In this document: positions 34,622 through 43,485 of the stretch, piece by piece | Layout of the letters: every line of letters starts with the position of its first letter | Numbering within the stretch: the first letter of the stretch is position 1 | Assembly: GCF_011762125.1 (NCBI RefSeq) | Contig: NZ_JAASQN010000001.1 | Location: 1,488,001 to 1,552,000 of the forward strand | Source of the DNA: Sphingopyxis panaciterrae | GTDB lineage: Bacteria > Pseudomonadota > Alphaproteobacteria > Sphingomonadales > Sphingomonadaceae | Length of the DNA stretch: 64,000 nucleotides | Direction: 5' to 3' | Notes under the pieces: generated by a model | What the model was told of the DNA's origin: nothing | The model's database searches: none | Seen by the model: only the letters and a program-made list of their open reading frames with translations | Translations under genes and position numbers: made by a program

Positions 34622-35551
34622 ATGTTCGCGAACCTGGCTCTGCCCCTGATGTGCGCGCCGATGAGCTTTGCCTCTTCGGTGCCGCTCGCGGTCGCTTGCT
34701 GCCGGGCCGGCGTGGTGGGGGGATGGCAGGGCGGCACGATCACCCCGTTCGAACAGTTCGAACATTATCTGAAAGCGCTGGCAGACGTCGGCGGCGCGCC
34801 GCCGATCGTCAACATGCCCGCGCGCTGGGGGAGCGATCCCGCCGCCGCCGATCGCCTTGCTCTGCTCGAACGCTATCGCGTGCCGCTGGTGCTTTCGAGC
34901 CTTGGCGACCCGTCGGCGCTCGTCGCGCGCGTTCACGGTTGGGGCGGGCGCGTCATCCACGACGTCACGACGATGAAGCACGCTGAAAAGGCGATCGCCG
35001 CGGGTGCCGACGGGCTGATGCTGACCTGCGCCGGGGCCGGGGGGCATACCGGTTTCCTTACCCCGATGGCATTTGTTCCCGCGGTGCGGCGGATGTTCGG
35101 CGGCTTGCTGATCGTCGCGGGCGGCATCGCCGACGTGCACGGTATCGCGGCGGCGCTGGCGCTCGGCGGCGATATCGCCTGCATGGGCACACGCTTCATC
35201 GCGACCCCCGAAAGCGGGGTTGCCGAAGGGCACCGCGCGATGATCCCGGCGGTCGGCGCAGACGATATCGTCGCTTCGGCGGCGATGAACGGCGTGCCCG
35301 CGCACTGGATGCGCCAGTCGATCGAGGCGGTCGGGCTCGATGCGAAAAACCTGCCCAACGTCCGCTCGCCGATGCCCGAGGGCGTGATGCCGTGGCGCGA
35401 TATATGGAGCGCAGGGCAAAGCGCCGGGCTGATCGACGCGATCGAGCCGGTGGCGGAGCTGGTGGCGCGGTTGAAGAACGAGTTCGAAGCGCTGTCCGCG
35501 ACCGCCGACTGGCGTGCGCGTCTGGCGACGGTCACGGCCGACTGGTCCTAG
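34622..35551 (+). CDS. Nitronate monooxygenase-family flavin oxidoreductase (short)
   Basis: A 309-residue FMN-binding TIM-barrel protein of the 2-nitropropane dioxygenase family. The signatures are CAGAGGHTGFLTPMAFVPAVRR, VAGGIADVHGIAAALALGGDIACMGTRFIATPES. The N terminus LALPLMCAPMSFASSVPLAVACCRAG is the usual P-x-M...AVA-x-AG start. ATG 34622 is used; a TTG at 34613 overlaps the previous stop and is also possible. In steroid-type pathways, family members (IpdC) act on CoA thioesters. Nitroalkane oxidation is less likely here. Confidence 0.82.
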   Translation: MFANLALPLMCAPMSFASSVPLAVACCRAGVVGGWQGGTITPFEQFEHYLKALADVGGAPPIVNMPARWGSDPAAADRLALLERYRVPLVLSSLGDPSALVARVHGWGGRVIHDVTTMKHAEKAIAAGADGLMLTCAGAGGHTGFLTPMAFVPAVRRMFGGLLIVAGGIADVHGIAAALALGGDIACMGTRFIATPESGVAEGHRAMIPAVGADDIVASAAMNGVPAHWMRQSIEAVGLDAKNLPNVRSPMPEGVMPWRDIWSAGQSAGLIDAIEPVAELVARLKNEFEALSATADWRARLATVTADWS

Positions 35552-36549
35552 TCCATCACCAGCACGATCCGCCCGGCGCTTTTCCCTGCCGCGGCATCCT
35601 CCATCGCGGCGCGAAACTCCGCGAGCTTGTAAGTGCGTGCGATGGCCGGCCGCAGCTTGCCTTCCGCCGCCAGCGCGAACACCGTGTCGCGATTGGCTTC
35701 GCTCTTCTCGGGCTCGAAAATCCCGAACTGGCGGACGTCGACCCCGATCAGGCTCGCGCCCTTGAGCAGCGGCAGGTTGGTTCTGAGCGCCGCAATCCCG
35801 CCGGGGAAGCCGATCACCAGATGTCGCCCGTTCCACCCCAGCGAGCGAAAGGCGGGATCGGTCGCGTCGCCGCCGACGGGGTCGAAGACGACATCGACGC
35901 CCTTGCCGCCATTCGCCGTCTTTACCTGTTCGCGCCAGTCGTCGGCGCGGGCATCGACCACCGCGTCGGCGCCGCCCGCGATCGCGAGCGCACGCTTGCT
36001 GTCGCCCGACGCCGATCCGATCACCCGCGCCCCCAGATGCTTGCCGATCTGCACCGCGGCGTAGCCCGCCGCGCCGCCTGCGCCGAGCACGAGCAGGGTC
36101 TCGCCTGCCTTGAGCCCCCCGCGATCGACCAGCGCATGCCAGGCGGTGGCATAGCTTACCGGAAATACGGCGGCTTCCTCGAACGACAGCGCTGCGGGCA
36201 TCTTGCGCACCGTGCGCGCCGGGAGGTTCGCGGCATTGGCGAACATCCCGCCCCAGCCGCTGCCGACCACCCGGTCGCCGACCGCAAGTCCTTCGACCTC
36301 GCTGCCGACTGCGGAGACGATGCCCGCGCATTCGCTCCCCGGAATGAAGGGTAGCGGCGGCTTGACCTGATAGCCCCCGGACGCGGTCAGGACATCGACG
36401 AAGCTGATCCCCGCCGCCCTGATAGATATACTAACTTGCGTGGGTGAGGGGGGACCCGGATCATGATCGACAAGCGCATAGCGGTCGGGCGGGCCGAGTT
36501 CGTCGGCCATGACGGCACGGGGCATTGTCTTTGATTGCGGGTCGGGCAT
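35548..36549 (-). CDS. NADPH:quinone oxidoreductase / enoyl reductase (MDR, zinc-free)
   Basis: A 333-residue medium-chain reductase. It has the catalytic-domain start ISIRAAGISFVDVLTASGGYQ, PFIPGSECAGIVSAVGSEV, and the Rossmann motif LVLGAGGAAGYAAVQIGKHLGARVIG. No catalytic zinc cysteines are seen, so a quinone or enoyl-CoA reductase type is expected, NADPH-dependent. ATG 36549 is chosen since GAGG lies eight bases upstream. The 3' end overlaps the convergent flavoprotein gene by four bases. It is divergent from the second NMO-like gene across the palindrome at 36583. Confidence 0.85.
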   Translation of the reverse strand: MPDPQSKTMPRAVMADELGPPDRYALVDHDPGPPSPTQVSISIRAAGISFVDVLTASGGYQVKPPLPFIPGSECAGIVSAVGSEVEGLAVGDRVVGSGWGGMFANAANLPARTVRKMPAALSFEEAAVFPVSYATAWHALVDRGGLKAGETLLVLGAGGAAGYAAVQIGKHLGARVIGSASGDSKRALAIAGGADAVVDARADDWREQVKTANGGKGVDVVFDPVGGDATDPAFRSLGWNGRHLVIGFPGGIAALRTNLPLLKGASLIGVDVRQFGIFEPEKSEANRDTVFALAAEGKLRPAIARTYKLAEFRAAMEDAAAGKSAGRIVLVMD

Positions 36550-36582
36550 AGGGGACACCTCTTGTCAAAATGAAATAAGAAG

Positions 36583-36601
36583 TATAACTAGGTTATATAA
36601 G
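36583..36601. promoter_or_regulatory. Shared AT-rich palindrome, composite copy 4
   Basis: TATAAC-TAG-GTTATA (36583-36597) is a perfect dyad built from the same half-sites in the opposite order. It overlaps GGTTATATAAG (36591-36601), which matches the core at nine of ten central positions. It lies between the MDR gene (start 36549) and the flavoprotein gene (start 36620). Two overlapping sites may bind two dimers. Confidence 0.6.
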
Positions 36602-36619
36602 ATAGGAAGGGGTAGGCTT

Positions 36620-37600
36620 ATGGCTTTCAAGACGCGGATCACCGAGATGCTGGGGATCGAACACCCGATCGTCCAGGGCGGCATGCAGAGTGTCGGCACC
36701 GCGCAAATGGCGAGCGCGGTATCGAACGCCGGCGGCCTGGGCATCATCACCGCGTTGACCCAACCGAGCCCGCAGGCGCTGCGCGACGAGATCGAGAAAT
36801 GCCGGTCGATGACCGACAAGCCGTTCGGCGTGAACCTCACCGTTTTCCCGACGATCAATTCGCCCGATTACAACGCCTATGCCGACGCCGTCGTCGAAAG
36901 CGGCGTCAAGATCATGGAAACCGCGGGCACCCCGGCGGTCCGTGAAATCTGGGCCCGGGTGAAGCCGCATGGCGTCACCATCCTTCACAAATGCACCGCA
37001 GTGCGTCATGCGCTGTCGGCCGAGAAGGCGGGCTGCGACATCATCTCGATCGACGGTTTCGAATGTGCGGGGCATCCGGGCGAAGACGATATTCCCGGCC
37101 TGATCCTGATCCCCGCCGCCGCCGACAAGGTTAAGATTCCCATGCTTGCGTCGGGGGGCTTCGGTGACGGACGCGGCCTGATCGCGGCGCTCAGCCTCGG
37201 TGCCGAGGGCATCAACATGGGTACGCGTTTCTGCGCCACCAAGGAGGCGCCGATCCACGACAATGTGAAGCAGGCCTATGTCGACAATGACGAGCGCGGC
37301 AGCTTCCTGATCTTCCGCAATTTCAAGAACACCGCGCGCGTCGGCCGCAGCGAAGTCAGCGAAGAGGTCGTTCGGCGCCTGTCGCTGCCCGATGCGAAGT
37401 TCGGCGACGTGCAGGAACTGGTCGCGGGAACCGCGGGCCGCGAACTGCTCCAGACCGGCGACCTTACCAAGGGCGTCTTCTGGGCGGGGATGATCCAGGG
37501 GCTGATCCACGATATCCCGACCTGTCAGGAACTGATCGACCGGATCATTTCGGAAGCCGAAGCGATCATCGACCAACGGCTGGCGGGCTTTCGCACCTGA
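36620..37600 (+). CDS. Nitronate monooxygenase-family flavin oxidoreductase (IpdC-like?)
   Basis: A 326-residue FMN TIM-barrel protein. It starts TEMLGIEHPIVQGGMQSVG and has SIDGFECAGHPGEDDIPGLILIPAA and ASGGFGDGRGLIAALSLGAEGINMGTRFCATKEAP. The GxECAGHxG loop replaces the AGGHxG seen in the shorter paralog at 34622. Family members act on CoA-thioester rings in HIP (steroid) degradation; the match here is at family level only. A GGAAGGGG ribosome site lies close upstream, together with an AT-rich operator. It is monocistronic and ends four bases before the convergent SDR. Confidence 0.85.
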   Translation: MAFKTRITEMLGIEHPIVQGGMQSVGTAQMASAVSNAGGLGIITALTQPSPQALRDEIEKCRSMTDKPFGVNLTVFPTINSPDYNAYADAVVESGVKIMETAGTPAVREIWARVKPHGVTILHKCTAVRHALSAEKAGCDIISIDGFECAGHPGEDDIPGLILIPAAADKVKIPMLASGGFGDGRGLIAALSLGAEGINMGTRFCATKEAPIHDNVKQAYVDNDERGSFLIFRNFKNTARVGRSEVSEEVVRRLSLPDAKFGDVQELVAGTAGRELLQTGDLTKGVFWAGMIQGLIHDIPTCQELIDRIISEAEAIIDQRLAGFRT

Positions 37601-37603
37601 CGC

Positions 37604-38350
37604 CTATTGCTGGCCGCCGTCGACGCGAACCAGCGCGCCCGTCGTATAGGATGACGCGGGGCTGGCGAGCATCAGGGCGGCGGTCACAATCTCCTCGGGG
37701 TTGCCCGGTCGGCCCAGCGCAACCGGCTGCGTCTCGCGTTTTCGCTCGTCCCACGCGTCGGCGATGTCGGTCAGGAACGGACCGGGGCTGATCGTGTTGA
37801 CGCGCACCTTCGGCGCATATTCGCGGCTCAGCGACACCGTCATCGCGTTCAGCGCCGCCTTCGCCGAACCATAGGGGATCACCATCGGCAGCGCCATCAA
37901 CGCGCCGGTCGAACTGATATTGATGATGCAACCGCCATCCCCCTCGCTCATCCGGTGCGCGATCTGGCTGGCGAGGCGGAACGGCCCTTTGAAGTTCAGG
38001 TTGAGCACCGAATCAAACAGATTTTCGGGAATCTCGTGGCTGGCGCACGCGGGCGACATGCCGGCGTTGTTGATCAATATGTCGACGCGGCCGAATGCGG
38101 CATAAGCCGCGTCGATCAGTGCGTCGATCTCATCCCAGCGCCCGCAATGGACGCCATGCGCCATCGCCTTGCGGCCGAGCGTGCGGCATTCGTCCGCGAC
38201 GCTTTCGCAATTTTCCACCTTGCGGCTGGCGATGATGACGTCGGCGCCGCGCTCGGCAAGCGCCTTCACCATCCGGTAGCCGAGCCCGCGCGATCCGCCG
38301 GTGACGAGTGCGACCTTGCCGGTGAAATCGAACAGCGGATCGGGGGTCAT
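37604..38350 (-). CDS. SDR family oxidoreductase
   Basis: A 248-residue classical SDR. Complete motif set: TGGSRGLG cofactor loop, an Arg-Lys (ASRKVEN) after strand 2 that favours NADPH, NNAG, Ser in NISSTG, and YGSAK. It is probably an alcohol or 3-oxoacyl-CoA dehydrogenase/reductase. It is the last gene of a minus-strand run with an esterase, an acyl-CoA dehydrogenase and a kinase-like gene, with spacings of 1-15 bases. Confidence 0.88.
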   Translation of the reverse strand: MTPDPLFDFTGKVALVTGGSRGLGYRMVKALAERGADVIIASRKVENCESVADECRTLGRKAMAHGVHCGRWDEIDALIDAAYAAFGRVDILINNAGMSPACASHEIPENLFDSVLNLNFKGPFRLASQIAHRMSEGDGGCIINISSTGALMALPMVIPYGSAKAALNAMTVSLSREYAPKVRVNTISPGPFLTDIADAWDERKRETQPVALGRPGNPEEIVTAALMLASPASSYTTGALVRVDGGQQ

Positions 38351-38351
38351 C

Positions 38352-39314
38352 TCATTCTCCTGCGGGGGGTGCGGTCATCGCGGCGGCCGCCGTCATCAGT
38401 CCGGCGTTACATCTTTCGGCGATTGCCGCACCCGGCACCGCGTTGAAGGCATGGATCGCGCCGGCATAGCTGTGCAGTTCGACGGGCACGCCCGCCGCGG
38501 TCAGCCGCCGCGCATAATCGAGATTCTCGTCGAAGAAGAGGTCGAGGCTGCCGGTGGCGATATAGGCGGGCGGCAGGTTCGACAGGTCCTCGGCAAGGCT
38601 CGGAGAGAACCAGCCCTTGCGGTCATCGTCGGCCTTGTAACCACCCTGCAACGCGCTCCAGCCAAAGCGATTGCTCGCCCGCGTCCAGATGAATTCGCCG
38701 GTGGTGGGATTGGTGTAGGGGCAGGCGTCGCCGCCGGTGCGATGATCGAGCATCGGATAGGTAAGGAGCTGCCCCGCGAGCGCCGGCCCGCCAAGGTCGC
38801 GCGCCATGATCGCCAGCGCCGCGGCCAGCCCGCCGCCTGCGCTTTCGCCTGCAACGATGATGCGCTTCGCATCGAAACCCAGGGCATCAGCCTGACCCGC
38901 AAGCCAGACGAGCGCCGAATGGCAATCCTCCTGCGGCGCGGGGAACGGATGCTCGGGGGCCAGCCGATATTCGACCGACGCGACCGGCACGCCGGCGGCG
39001 GCGGCGAGCGTCGCCGGGGGGGATTGAATCTGCTGCGCCGATCCCATCACCATGCCTCCACCGTGGATATGCAGGATCGCGCCCGCGCCGGGCTGCGACG
39101 TCGCTGGACGATAGAGAAAGACCGCGATGTCCGGACCGCCATGGATCGACGGTATGACGATCTTTTCAGGCGCGATGACGGGCGGGGGCATGATGGCATA
39201 GGCCCGGCCCGATTGTTCGCGAAGCTCGCCGATCGGCGTTGCCTCCAGATCGACCGGCGGAAACATGTCGAGCAAGGGCGCGATTTCGCGATCGACGAGG
39301 GGGCGGCTACTCAT
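38352..39314 (-). CDS. Alpha/beta hydrolase, HSL-type esterase
   Basis: A 320-residue esterase of the hormone-sensitive lipase group. The HGGG oxyanion box is seen in LHIHGGGMVMGSA and the nucleophile elbow in GESAGGGLA. The C-terminal Asp and His are in GSLDLFFDENLDYA and ELHSYAGAIHAFN. It hydrolyses short acyl esters and would release alcohols or acids from ester substrates in the cytoplasm (no signal peptide). It is co-transcribed with the SDR one base downstream. Confidence 0.88.
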   Translation of the reverse strand: MSSRPLVDREIAPLLDMFPPVDLEATPIGELREQSGRAYAIMPPPVIAPEKIVIPSIHGGPDIAVFLYRPATSQPGAGAILHIHGGGMVMGSAQQIQSPPATLAAAAGVPVASVEYRLAPEHPFPAPQEDCHSALVWLAGQADALGFDAKRIIVAGESAGGGLAAALAIMARDLGGPALAGQLLTYPMLDHRTGGDACPYTNPTTGEFIWTRASNRFGWSALQGGYKADDDRKGWFSPSLAEDLSNLPPAYIATGSLDLFFDENLDYARRLTAAGVPVELHSYAGAIHAFNAVPGAAIAERCNAGLMTAAAAMTAPPAGE

Positions 39315-39327
39315 AGGGTCACGTCCT

Positions 39328-40620
39328 TCAGTTCTTCCGCGCCCGGATCGCCGCCCGCCGGGTCGGAATATGTTCGCTCGGGAACAGCCCCGGCGCGGGT
39401 GCGGCGTCTCTCAGATACGCCTTGGCGACCTGCGCCTTGTGCACTTCGGTGGGCCCGTCGGCCAGTGCCATTGCGGGCAGGCCCATCCACATGTCGGCGA
39501 GCGGGGTTTCGAGCGTCATGCCGAGGCTGCCGTGCAGCTGGATCGCGCGCTGGACGATGTCGTGATAGACTTTCGCCATCTGCACCTTGCACATCGCGAT
39601 ATGCGTGCGCGAAGCACCGTGCGGCATGCGCCCGGCCTCGACCTCGTCGATGATCCATGCGGTCTTCAGCACGAGCAAGCGGAACTGTTCGAGTTCGATG
39701 ATCGAATCGGCGATCGCGCCCTGCACGAATTGATGTTCGCCGAGCTGTTTGCCCTGTGTCCGCCGCGACACCGCGCGTTCGAGCATCATGTCGATCGCGC
39801 GCTGGCATTTGCCGACCGTGCGCATCGCATGATGGACGCGCCCGCCGCCAAGCCGCGCCTGTGCCACCTTGAATCCTTCGCCGGGACCGCCGAGCATCGC
39901 GTCCAAGGGCACGCGCACCTGATTGTAGTGGATATAGCTGTGCGTACCGTCATCCTCGCCCTTGCTGTCGCCCATCGTCTGCGAATGGCGGATGAACTCG
40001 ACCCCCGGGGTATCGGTCGGGACAATCAGCATCGACATACGCTGATGGGGCGGATTTTCCGGGTTGGTCACCACCATCACGATCAGGAAAGCGGCGAAGC
40101 GCGCGTTGGACGAGAACCATTTCTCGCCCTCGATCACCCATTCGTCGCCGTCCTGCCAGGCGCGGCAGGTGAATTCCTTGGGATCGGCGCCCGCCTGCGG
40201 TTCGGTCATCGAAAAGCAGGAGACGATCGTGCCGTCCATCAACGGCCTCAGATAACGCGCCTTTTGCGCCTCGGTCCCGAACATGGCGAGGATTTCGCTG
40301 TTCCCGGTATCGGGTGCCGCGGTACCGAACACGGTCGGCGCCCAATAGCTGCGGCCCAATATCTCGTTCATCAGCGCGAGCGTGAGCTGGCCGTAACCCG
40401 GACCGCCGAGTTCGGTGCCAAGGTGACAGCCCCACAGCCCCTGGGCCTTCACTTGTTCCTGAAGCGGCGCCATATGCGCCCGCGATTCCCGGTTCGCGAC
40501 GTCATAGGGCGCGCCGTGGCCGGGGAAGAGAATGTCCATTGGCTCGCATTCCTCGCGGACGAATTTGGCCATCCAGTCGAGCTTCGCCTGCAATTCGGGT
40601 TCGATGCGGAAATCGATCAT
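39328..40620 (-). CDS. Acyl-CoA dehydrogenase, ACAD10/11-like
   Basis: A 430-residue acyl-CoA dehydrogenase, longer than its neighbours. Motifs are FSMTEPQAGADPKEFTC, EWVIEGEKWFSSNARFAAFLIVMVVT, GGGRVHHAMRTVGKCQRAIDMMLERA and the end DGPTEVHKAQVAKAYL. It resembles the dehydrogenase half of human ACAD10/ACAD11. The gene just upstream encodes an APH-fold kinase like the other half of those proteins. This pairing suggests handling of 4-hydroxyacyl-CoA by phosphorylation and elimination. Confidence 0.88.
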   Translation of the reverse strand: MIDFRIEPELQAKLDWMAKFVREECEPMDILFPGHGAPYDVANRESRAHMAPLQEQVKAQGLWGCHLGTELGGPGYGQLTLALMNEILGRSYWAPTVFGTAAPDTGNSEILAMFGTEAQKARYLRPLMDGTIVSCFSMTEPQAGADPKEFTCRAWQDGDEWVIEGEKWFSSNARFAAFLIVMVVTNPENPPHQRMSMLIVPTDTPGVEFIRHSQTMGDSKGEDDGTHSYIHYNQVRVPLDAMLGGPGEGFKVAQARLGGGRVHHAMRTVGKCQRAIDMMLERAVSRRTQGKQLGEHQFVQGAIADSIIELEQFRLLVLKTAWIIDEVEAGRMPHGASRTHIAMCKVQMAKVYHDIVQRAIQLHGSLGMTLETPLADMWMGLPAMALADGPTEVHKAQVAKAYLRDAAPAPGLFPSEHIPTRRAAIRARKN

Positions 40621-40635
40621 GGATCTGTCCTTGGA

Positions 40636-41703
40636 TTAGCCGATCAGGCGGATGAGTTTCTCGGCTTCGGCGAAATTTCCGCGCACCAACCGGTCGAAAA
40701 AACGCCCGGTCTCGGCGCTCAAAATGCCTTTGGCCGCCTGCGCGACCTTATATTCGAGGATGCAGCCGCCCTTGAACATCGCGAGGATCAGATAATGGTC
40801 GAAGCTCGCCATGCTGCGCCCCGTGCCCGCAGCATAATGTGTCATCAGTTCCTGCCGCGTCGGCCAGTCCATGACATTGTAGAGCGCCTTTTCGGGGATA
40901 TGGCCCGGGAAGCGGTCGTCGCGGATGCCGTTGCAGAACCAGGCAAGGTCGAGCAGCGGGTCGGCGATCGTCGACAGTTCCCAGTCGATCAGCGCCGTGA
41001 GCCGGCACGGCGGATCGAAGGTGAAGAGCGCGTTGGGCGTGCCGACATCGCCATGGATGATGCCGGGACGGAAATCGTCCGGCATGTTGGCGCGCAGCCA
41101 GTCGCGCGCCAGTGCATAGCCGGGTAGCTCGCGCCACTCGAAATCATAGAGTTGCTTATAGCTTTTGATCTGGCCTTCCCAGCGGTCGACCTGCCGTTCG
41201 AGGAAATTGTCGGGACGTCCGAAATCGCCGAGCCCGACCGCGCGGTAATCGACATTGGCGAGCGCGATCAGCCCGTCGACCATCGCGAACGGCACCTCGC
41301 GCGCATGCGGCGGCTTGTCGAAAGGGGGGCGGTCGTGGATTTTTCCGCCGGTCAGGTCGGCGGGCCAGCCCTCGACGCGGTCCATGACATAGAAAGGTGC
41401 GCCGATGACGTCCGCATCGGCGCAGCTGCCGTGGCATATCGGGTGCGGCACGCCGGTGCCGTTCAGTGCGGTGAGCACGCGCGCCTCGCGCAGCACGCTC
41501 TTCGCGCTTCCCGGCGGCGGCACCGCGGGCGGACGGCGCAGGATCAGCGTGCGCGCGCCGCGGTTCAGCGACAGGATCACGTTCGACGTGCCGCCGTGAA
41601 TTTTCGCAATGGCCAGCGGGCCGCGCCCAAGCGCAGGGATATGGGCGTCGAGCCATGCCGTCAGCCGCTCCGGGTCGGCGAGCGCCCTGATATCGTCGCT
41701 CAT
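40636..41703 (-). CDS. APH-fold phosphotransferase (ACAD10/11 kinase-like, possible hydroxyacyl-CoA kinase)
   Basis: A 355-residue protein of the aminoglycoside phosphotransferase/choline kinase fold. The ATP site has GGTSNVILSLNRGARTLILRRPP. The catalytic loop is IIHGDVGTPNAL and the metal-binding DxE-like motif is LIDWELSTIADPLLDLAW. The family includes LvaA and the N-terminal part of ACAD10/11, which phosphorylate 4-hydroxyacyl-CoA. Its place 15 bases before an ACAD11-like gene supports that role. Its start overlaps the MarR gene stop. Confidence 0.85.
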   Translation of the reverse strand: MSDDIRALADPERLTAWLDAHIPALGRGPLAIAKIHGGTSNVILSLNRGARTLILRRPPAVPPPGSAKSVLREARVLTALNGTGVPHPICHGSCADADVIGAPFYVMDRVEGWPADLTGGKIHDRPPFDKPPHAREVPFAMVDGLIALANVDYRAVGLGDFGRPDNFLERQVDRWEGQIKSYKQLYDFEWRELPGYALARDWLRANMPDDFRPGIIHGDVGTPNALFTFDPPCRLTALIDWELSTIADPLLDLAWFCNGIRDDRFPGHIPEKALYNVMDWPTRQELMTHYAAGTGRSMASFDHYLILAMFKGGCILEYKVAQAAKGILSAETGRFFDRLVRGNFAEAEKLIRLIG

Positions 41704-42158
41704 CCGTCGCGTTCCTTCAGATAAGCTTCGATCTCGCCGCGGATTTTGTGCATCCGCTCGGCCGCATCGGCGAAGGCAGCATTGCCGACGCGCTCGATCA
41801 CCGCTTTGGTGACGGTCTGCGCTCGATCATGATCGGCGGCCTTCAATGCGCGGCCTGCATCCGACGCGACGATCAGCGAGGCGCGCTTGTGGTCGGGATT
41901 GTCCGCGAAAGCTGCCAAGCCAAGCTCGACAAGCCGGTTTGCCGCGCGCTGCACGACCTGCCGCGGATGACCGAGGCTGCGGCCGATCTGCGCGATCGTC
42001 GGCGGCGCGGCGGCGTTCACGACGGCGGTCAGGACGGTCAGTTCCATCTCGGGCAGCCCGCTCGCCGCGCGGGTGCCGGCATAAAGTCCGCGCATCCGGC
42101 CACGCAACCGCGCGACTTCGTCGGCGAATCGTTCGAACTCGGTGAAGCGCTCCGTCAT
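41700..42158 (-). CDS. MarR-family transcriptional regulator
   Basis: A 152-residue winged-helix regulator. Recognition region: PTIAQIGRSLGHPRQVVQRAANRLVELGLAAFADNPDHKRASLIVASDAGR, typical of MarR helices and wing. MarR proteins often sense phenolic or acyl-CoA ligands. It overlaps the downstream kinase gene by ATGA, so it is first in that operon. An 18-bp perfect palindrome 17 bases before the start is probably its own operator. It is a candidate, but not proven, to read the AT-rich palindromes. Confidence 0.85.
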   Translation of the reverse strand: MTERFTEFERFADEVARLRGRMRGLYAGTRAASGLPEMELTVLTAVVNAAAPPTIAQIGRSLGHPRQVVQRAANRLVELGLAAFADNPDHKRASLIVASDAGRALKAADHDRAQTVTKAVIERVGNAAFADAAERMHKIRGEIEAYLKERDG

Positions 42159-42175
42159 GGCACTTTGATGTCAAA

Positions 42176-42193
42176 TTGACACTATAGTGTCAA
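42176..42193. promoter_or_regulatory. Perfect palindrome TTGACACTATAGTGTCAA before MarR gene
   Basis: An 18-bp sequence identical to its reverse complement, in the 41-base gap between the NTF2-like gene end and the MarR start. The size and position suit an autoregulatory MarR operator. It also contains TTGACA and TATAGT elements that could form part of a promoter. Confidence 0.7.
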
Positions 42194-42199
42194 TAAGGA

Positions 42200-42622
42200 T
42201 CAGCGCGATGCCATCTTGGCGAACAGCGACCCCTCGGCCTGCCAGTCGATGCGCACCCGCCGATGCGTAAAGCGCCAGCCCGCTACGGTGCGAACCAGCC
42301 GGTCGTCATAGGTCCCGCTATGATCGGGGCCGAAATTGCTGTGGACGGTGAAATAGCTACGCGCCGTGGAGGCATCGCCGTCGACCGCGATCAGCGGATT
42401 GGTAATATGATGGCGGATGAAGGTCAGCCGCGCATCGCGCGTCCCTGACGACAGCGCCGCCTCGATCGCCGCCGGTCCCCGTGGCGCCTGCCCCAGAAAT
42501 TCGAGCACGCCGTCCGCGGCGAAGCAGGCGGTCATTTCGCCAAGCCGTCCGCGGTCGCCATGATAAGTGTAGCGCGCGAGCAGGTCGCGGATCGCATCGC
42601 GATCGGCGGCAAGATCAGCCAT
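42200..42622 (-). CDS. NTF2/SnoaL-like small protein
   Basis: A 140-residue protein of the SnoaL/NTF2-like fold: DRDAIRDLLARYTYHGDRGRLGEMTACFAADGVLEFLGQ at the start, then IRHHITNPLIAVDGDASTARSYFTV and a C-terminal beta sheet. Family members are isomerases, dehydratases or hydrolases, or non-enzymatic binders, often in catabolic clusters with polycyclic substrates. No catalytic set can be assigned. The gene overlaps the upstream lactonase gene by eight bases. Confidence 0.8.
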   Translation of the reverse strand: MADLAADRDAIRDLLARYTYHGDRGRLGEMTACFAADGVLEFLGQAPRGPAAIEAALSSGTRDARLTFIRHHITNPLIAVDGDASTARSYFTVHSNFGPDHSGTYDDRLVRTVAGWRFTHRRVRIDWQAEGSLFAKMASR

Positions 42623-43475
42623 TGTAGCAAAGCTCCAGTCCGGGCTCGTCCCAGCGCAGCTTCACGAGCCGCCCCGTGGTCGAAAGGGTGATATAGGCGT
42701 CGCGCATATCGGCGCCGCCAAAGGCGATATTGGTGACGTAGCGCTCACCCGGAATATCGAGCTTCCGCGCTTGCCCGCCGGGGGTGATTGTCGTGATCCC
42801 GCCGTCGTACAATGTCGCAACGCAGATGTTACCGGCGGCGGTCACCGCAAGACTGTCGAATCCGACCGGTCCCGGCGCGGTCGCGACCCATGTCGGGCGT
42901 TGCTCTTCGGCCTTGCGCTCGTAACGCCACAGCCGTGCCTGATGCGTGTCCGCGATATAGAGATGCACGCCGTCGGGCGACAGACCGACGCCGTTGTACG
43001 ACACCGCATGGCGGTTGATCGCGGTGACCGCCGACCCGTCGGGCAAGGCGCTGAACAGCCCACTTGCGGTGCGGATCCCGTCATGCGTCTTGCCAAGGTC
43101 GGTAAACCACATTCGTCCGTCGGCGTCGAAGACGATATCGTTCGGCGCTTCGAGCGCGATACCGTCGCAGCGGTCATAGAGGCGATCGACCTTGCCCGAA
43201 GACAGGTCGACGCGTTCGATCCGCCCTTCGTGCCCGGGTCCGCGCGCATTCTGGAATTTCACCAGATCGAGCCCGCCGTTGTTGCAGACATAAAGCGCGC
43301 CATCGGGTCCGATCGCGGCGCCGTTGGGGCCGCCGCCGATGTCCGATATCGCCTCGGTTCGCCCGTTCCAGCATCGCGTGACGCGCCCTGCGGCAAGCTC
43401 GACCACGATCACCGATCCATCGGCCAAGACGACCGGTCCCTCGGGAAAGGCGAGGCCCTCGGCAACAATCTCCAT
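42615..43475 (-). CDS. SMP-30/gluconolactonase family protein
   Basis: A 286-residue six-bladed beta-propeller lactonase-like protein. Metal ligands expected in the family are visible: EGPV near the start (Glu), APNDIVFDADGRMWFTD (Asn and Asp), and the later GVGLSPDGVHLYIADT (Asp). It would open a lactone ring or hydrolyse an enol ester. It is the first minus-strand gene behind the composite operator at 43488, followed by the NTF2-like and MarR genes. A lactone intermediate in the pathway is a reasonable guess. Confidence 0.84.
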   Translation of the reverse strand: MEIVAEGLAFPEGPVVLADGSVIVVELAAGRVTRCWNGRTEAISDIGGGPNGAAIGPDGALYVCNNGGLDLVKFQNARGPGHEGRIERVDLSSGKVDRLYDRCDGIALEAPNDIVFDADGRMWFTDLGKTHDGIRTASGLFSALPDGSAVTAINRHAVSYNGVGLSPDGVHLYIADTHQARLWRYERKAEEQRPTWVATAPGPVGFDSLAVTAAGNICVATLYDGGITTITPGGQARKLDIPGERYVTNIAFGGADMRDAYITLSTTGRLVKLRWDEPGLELCYNG

Positions 43476-43485
43476 CCGCTCATCC

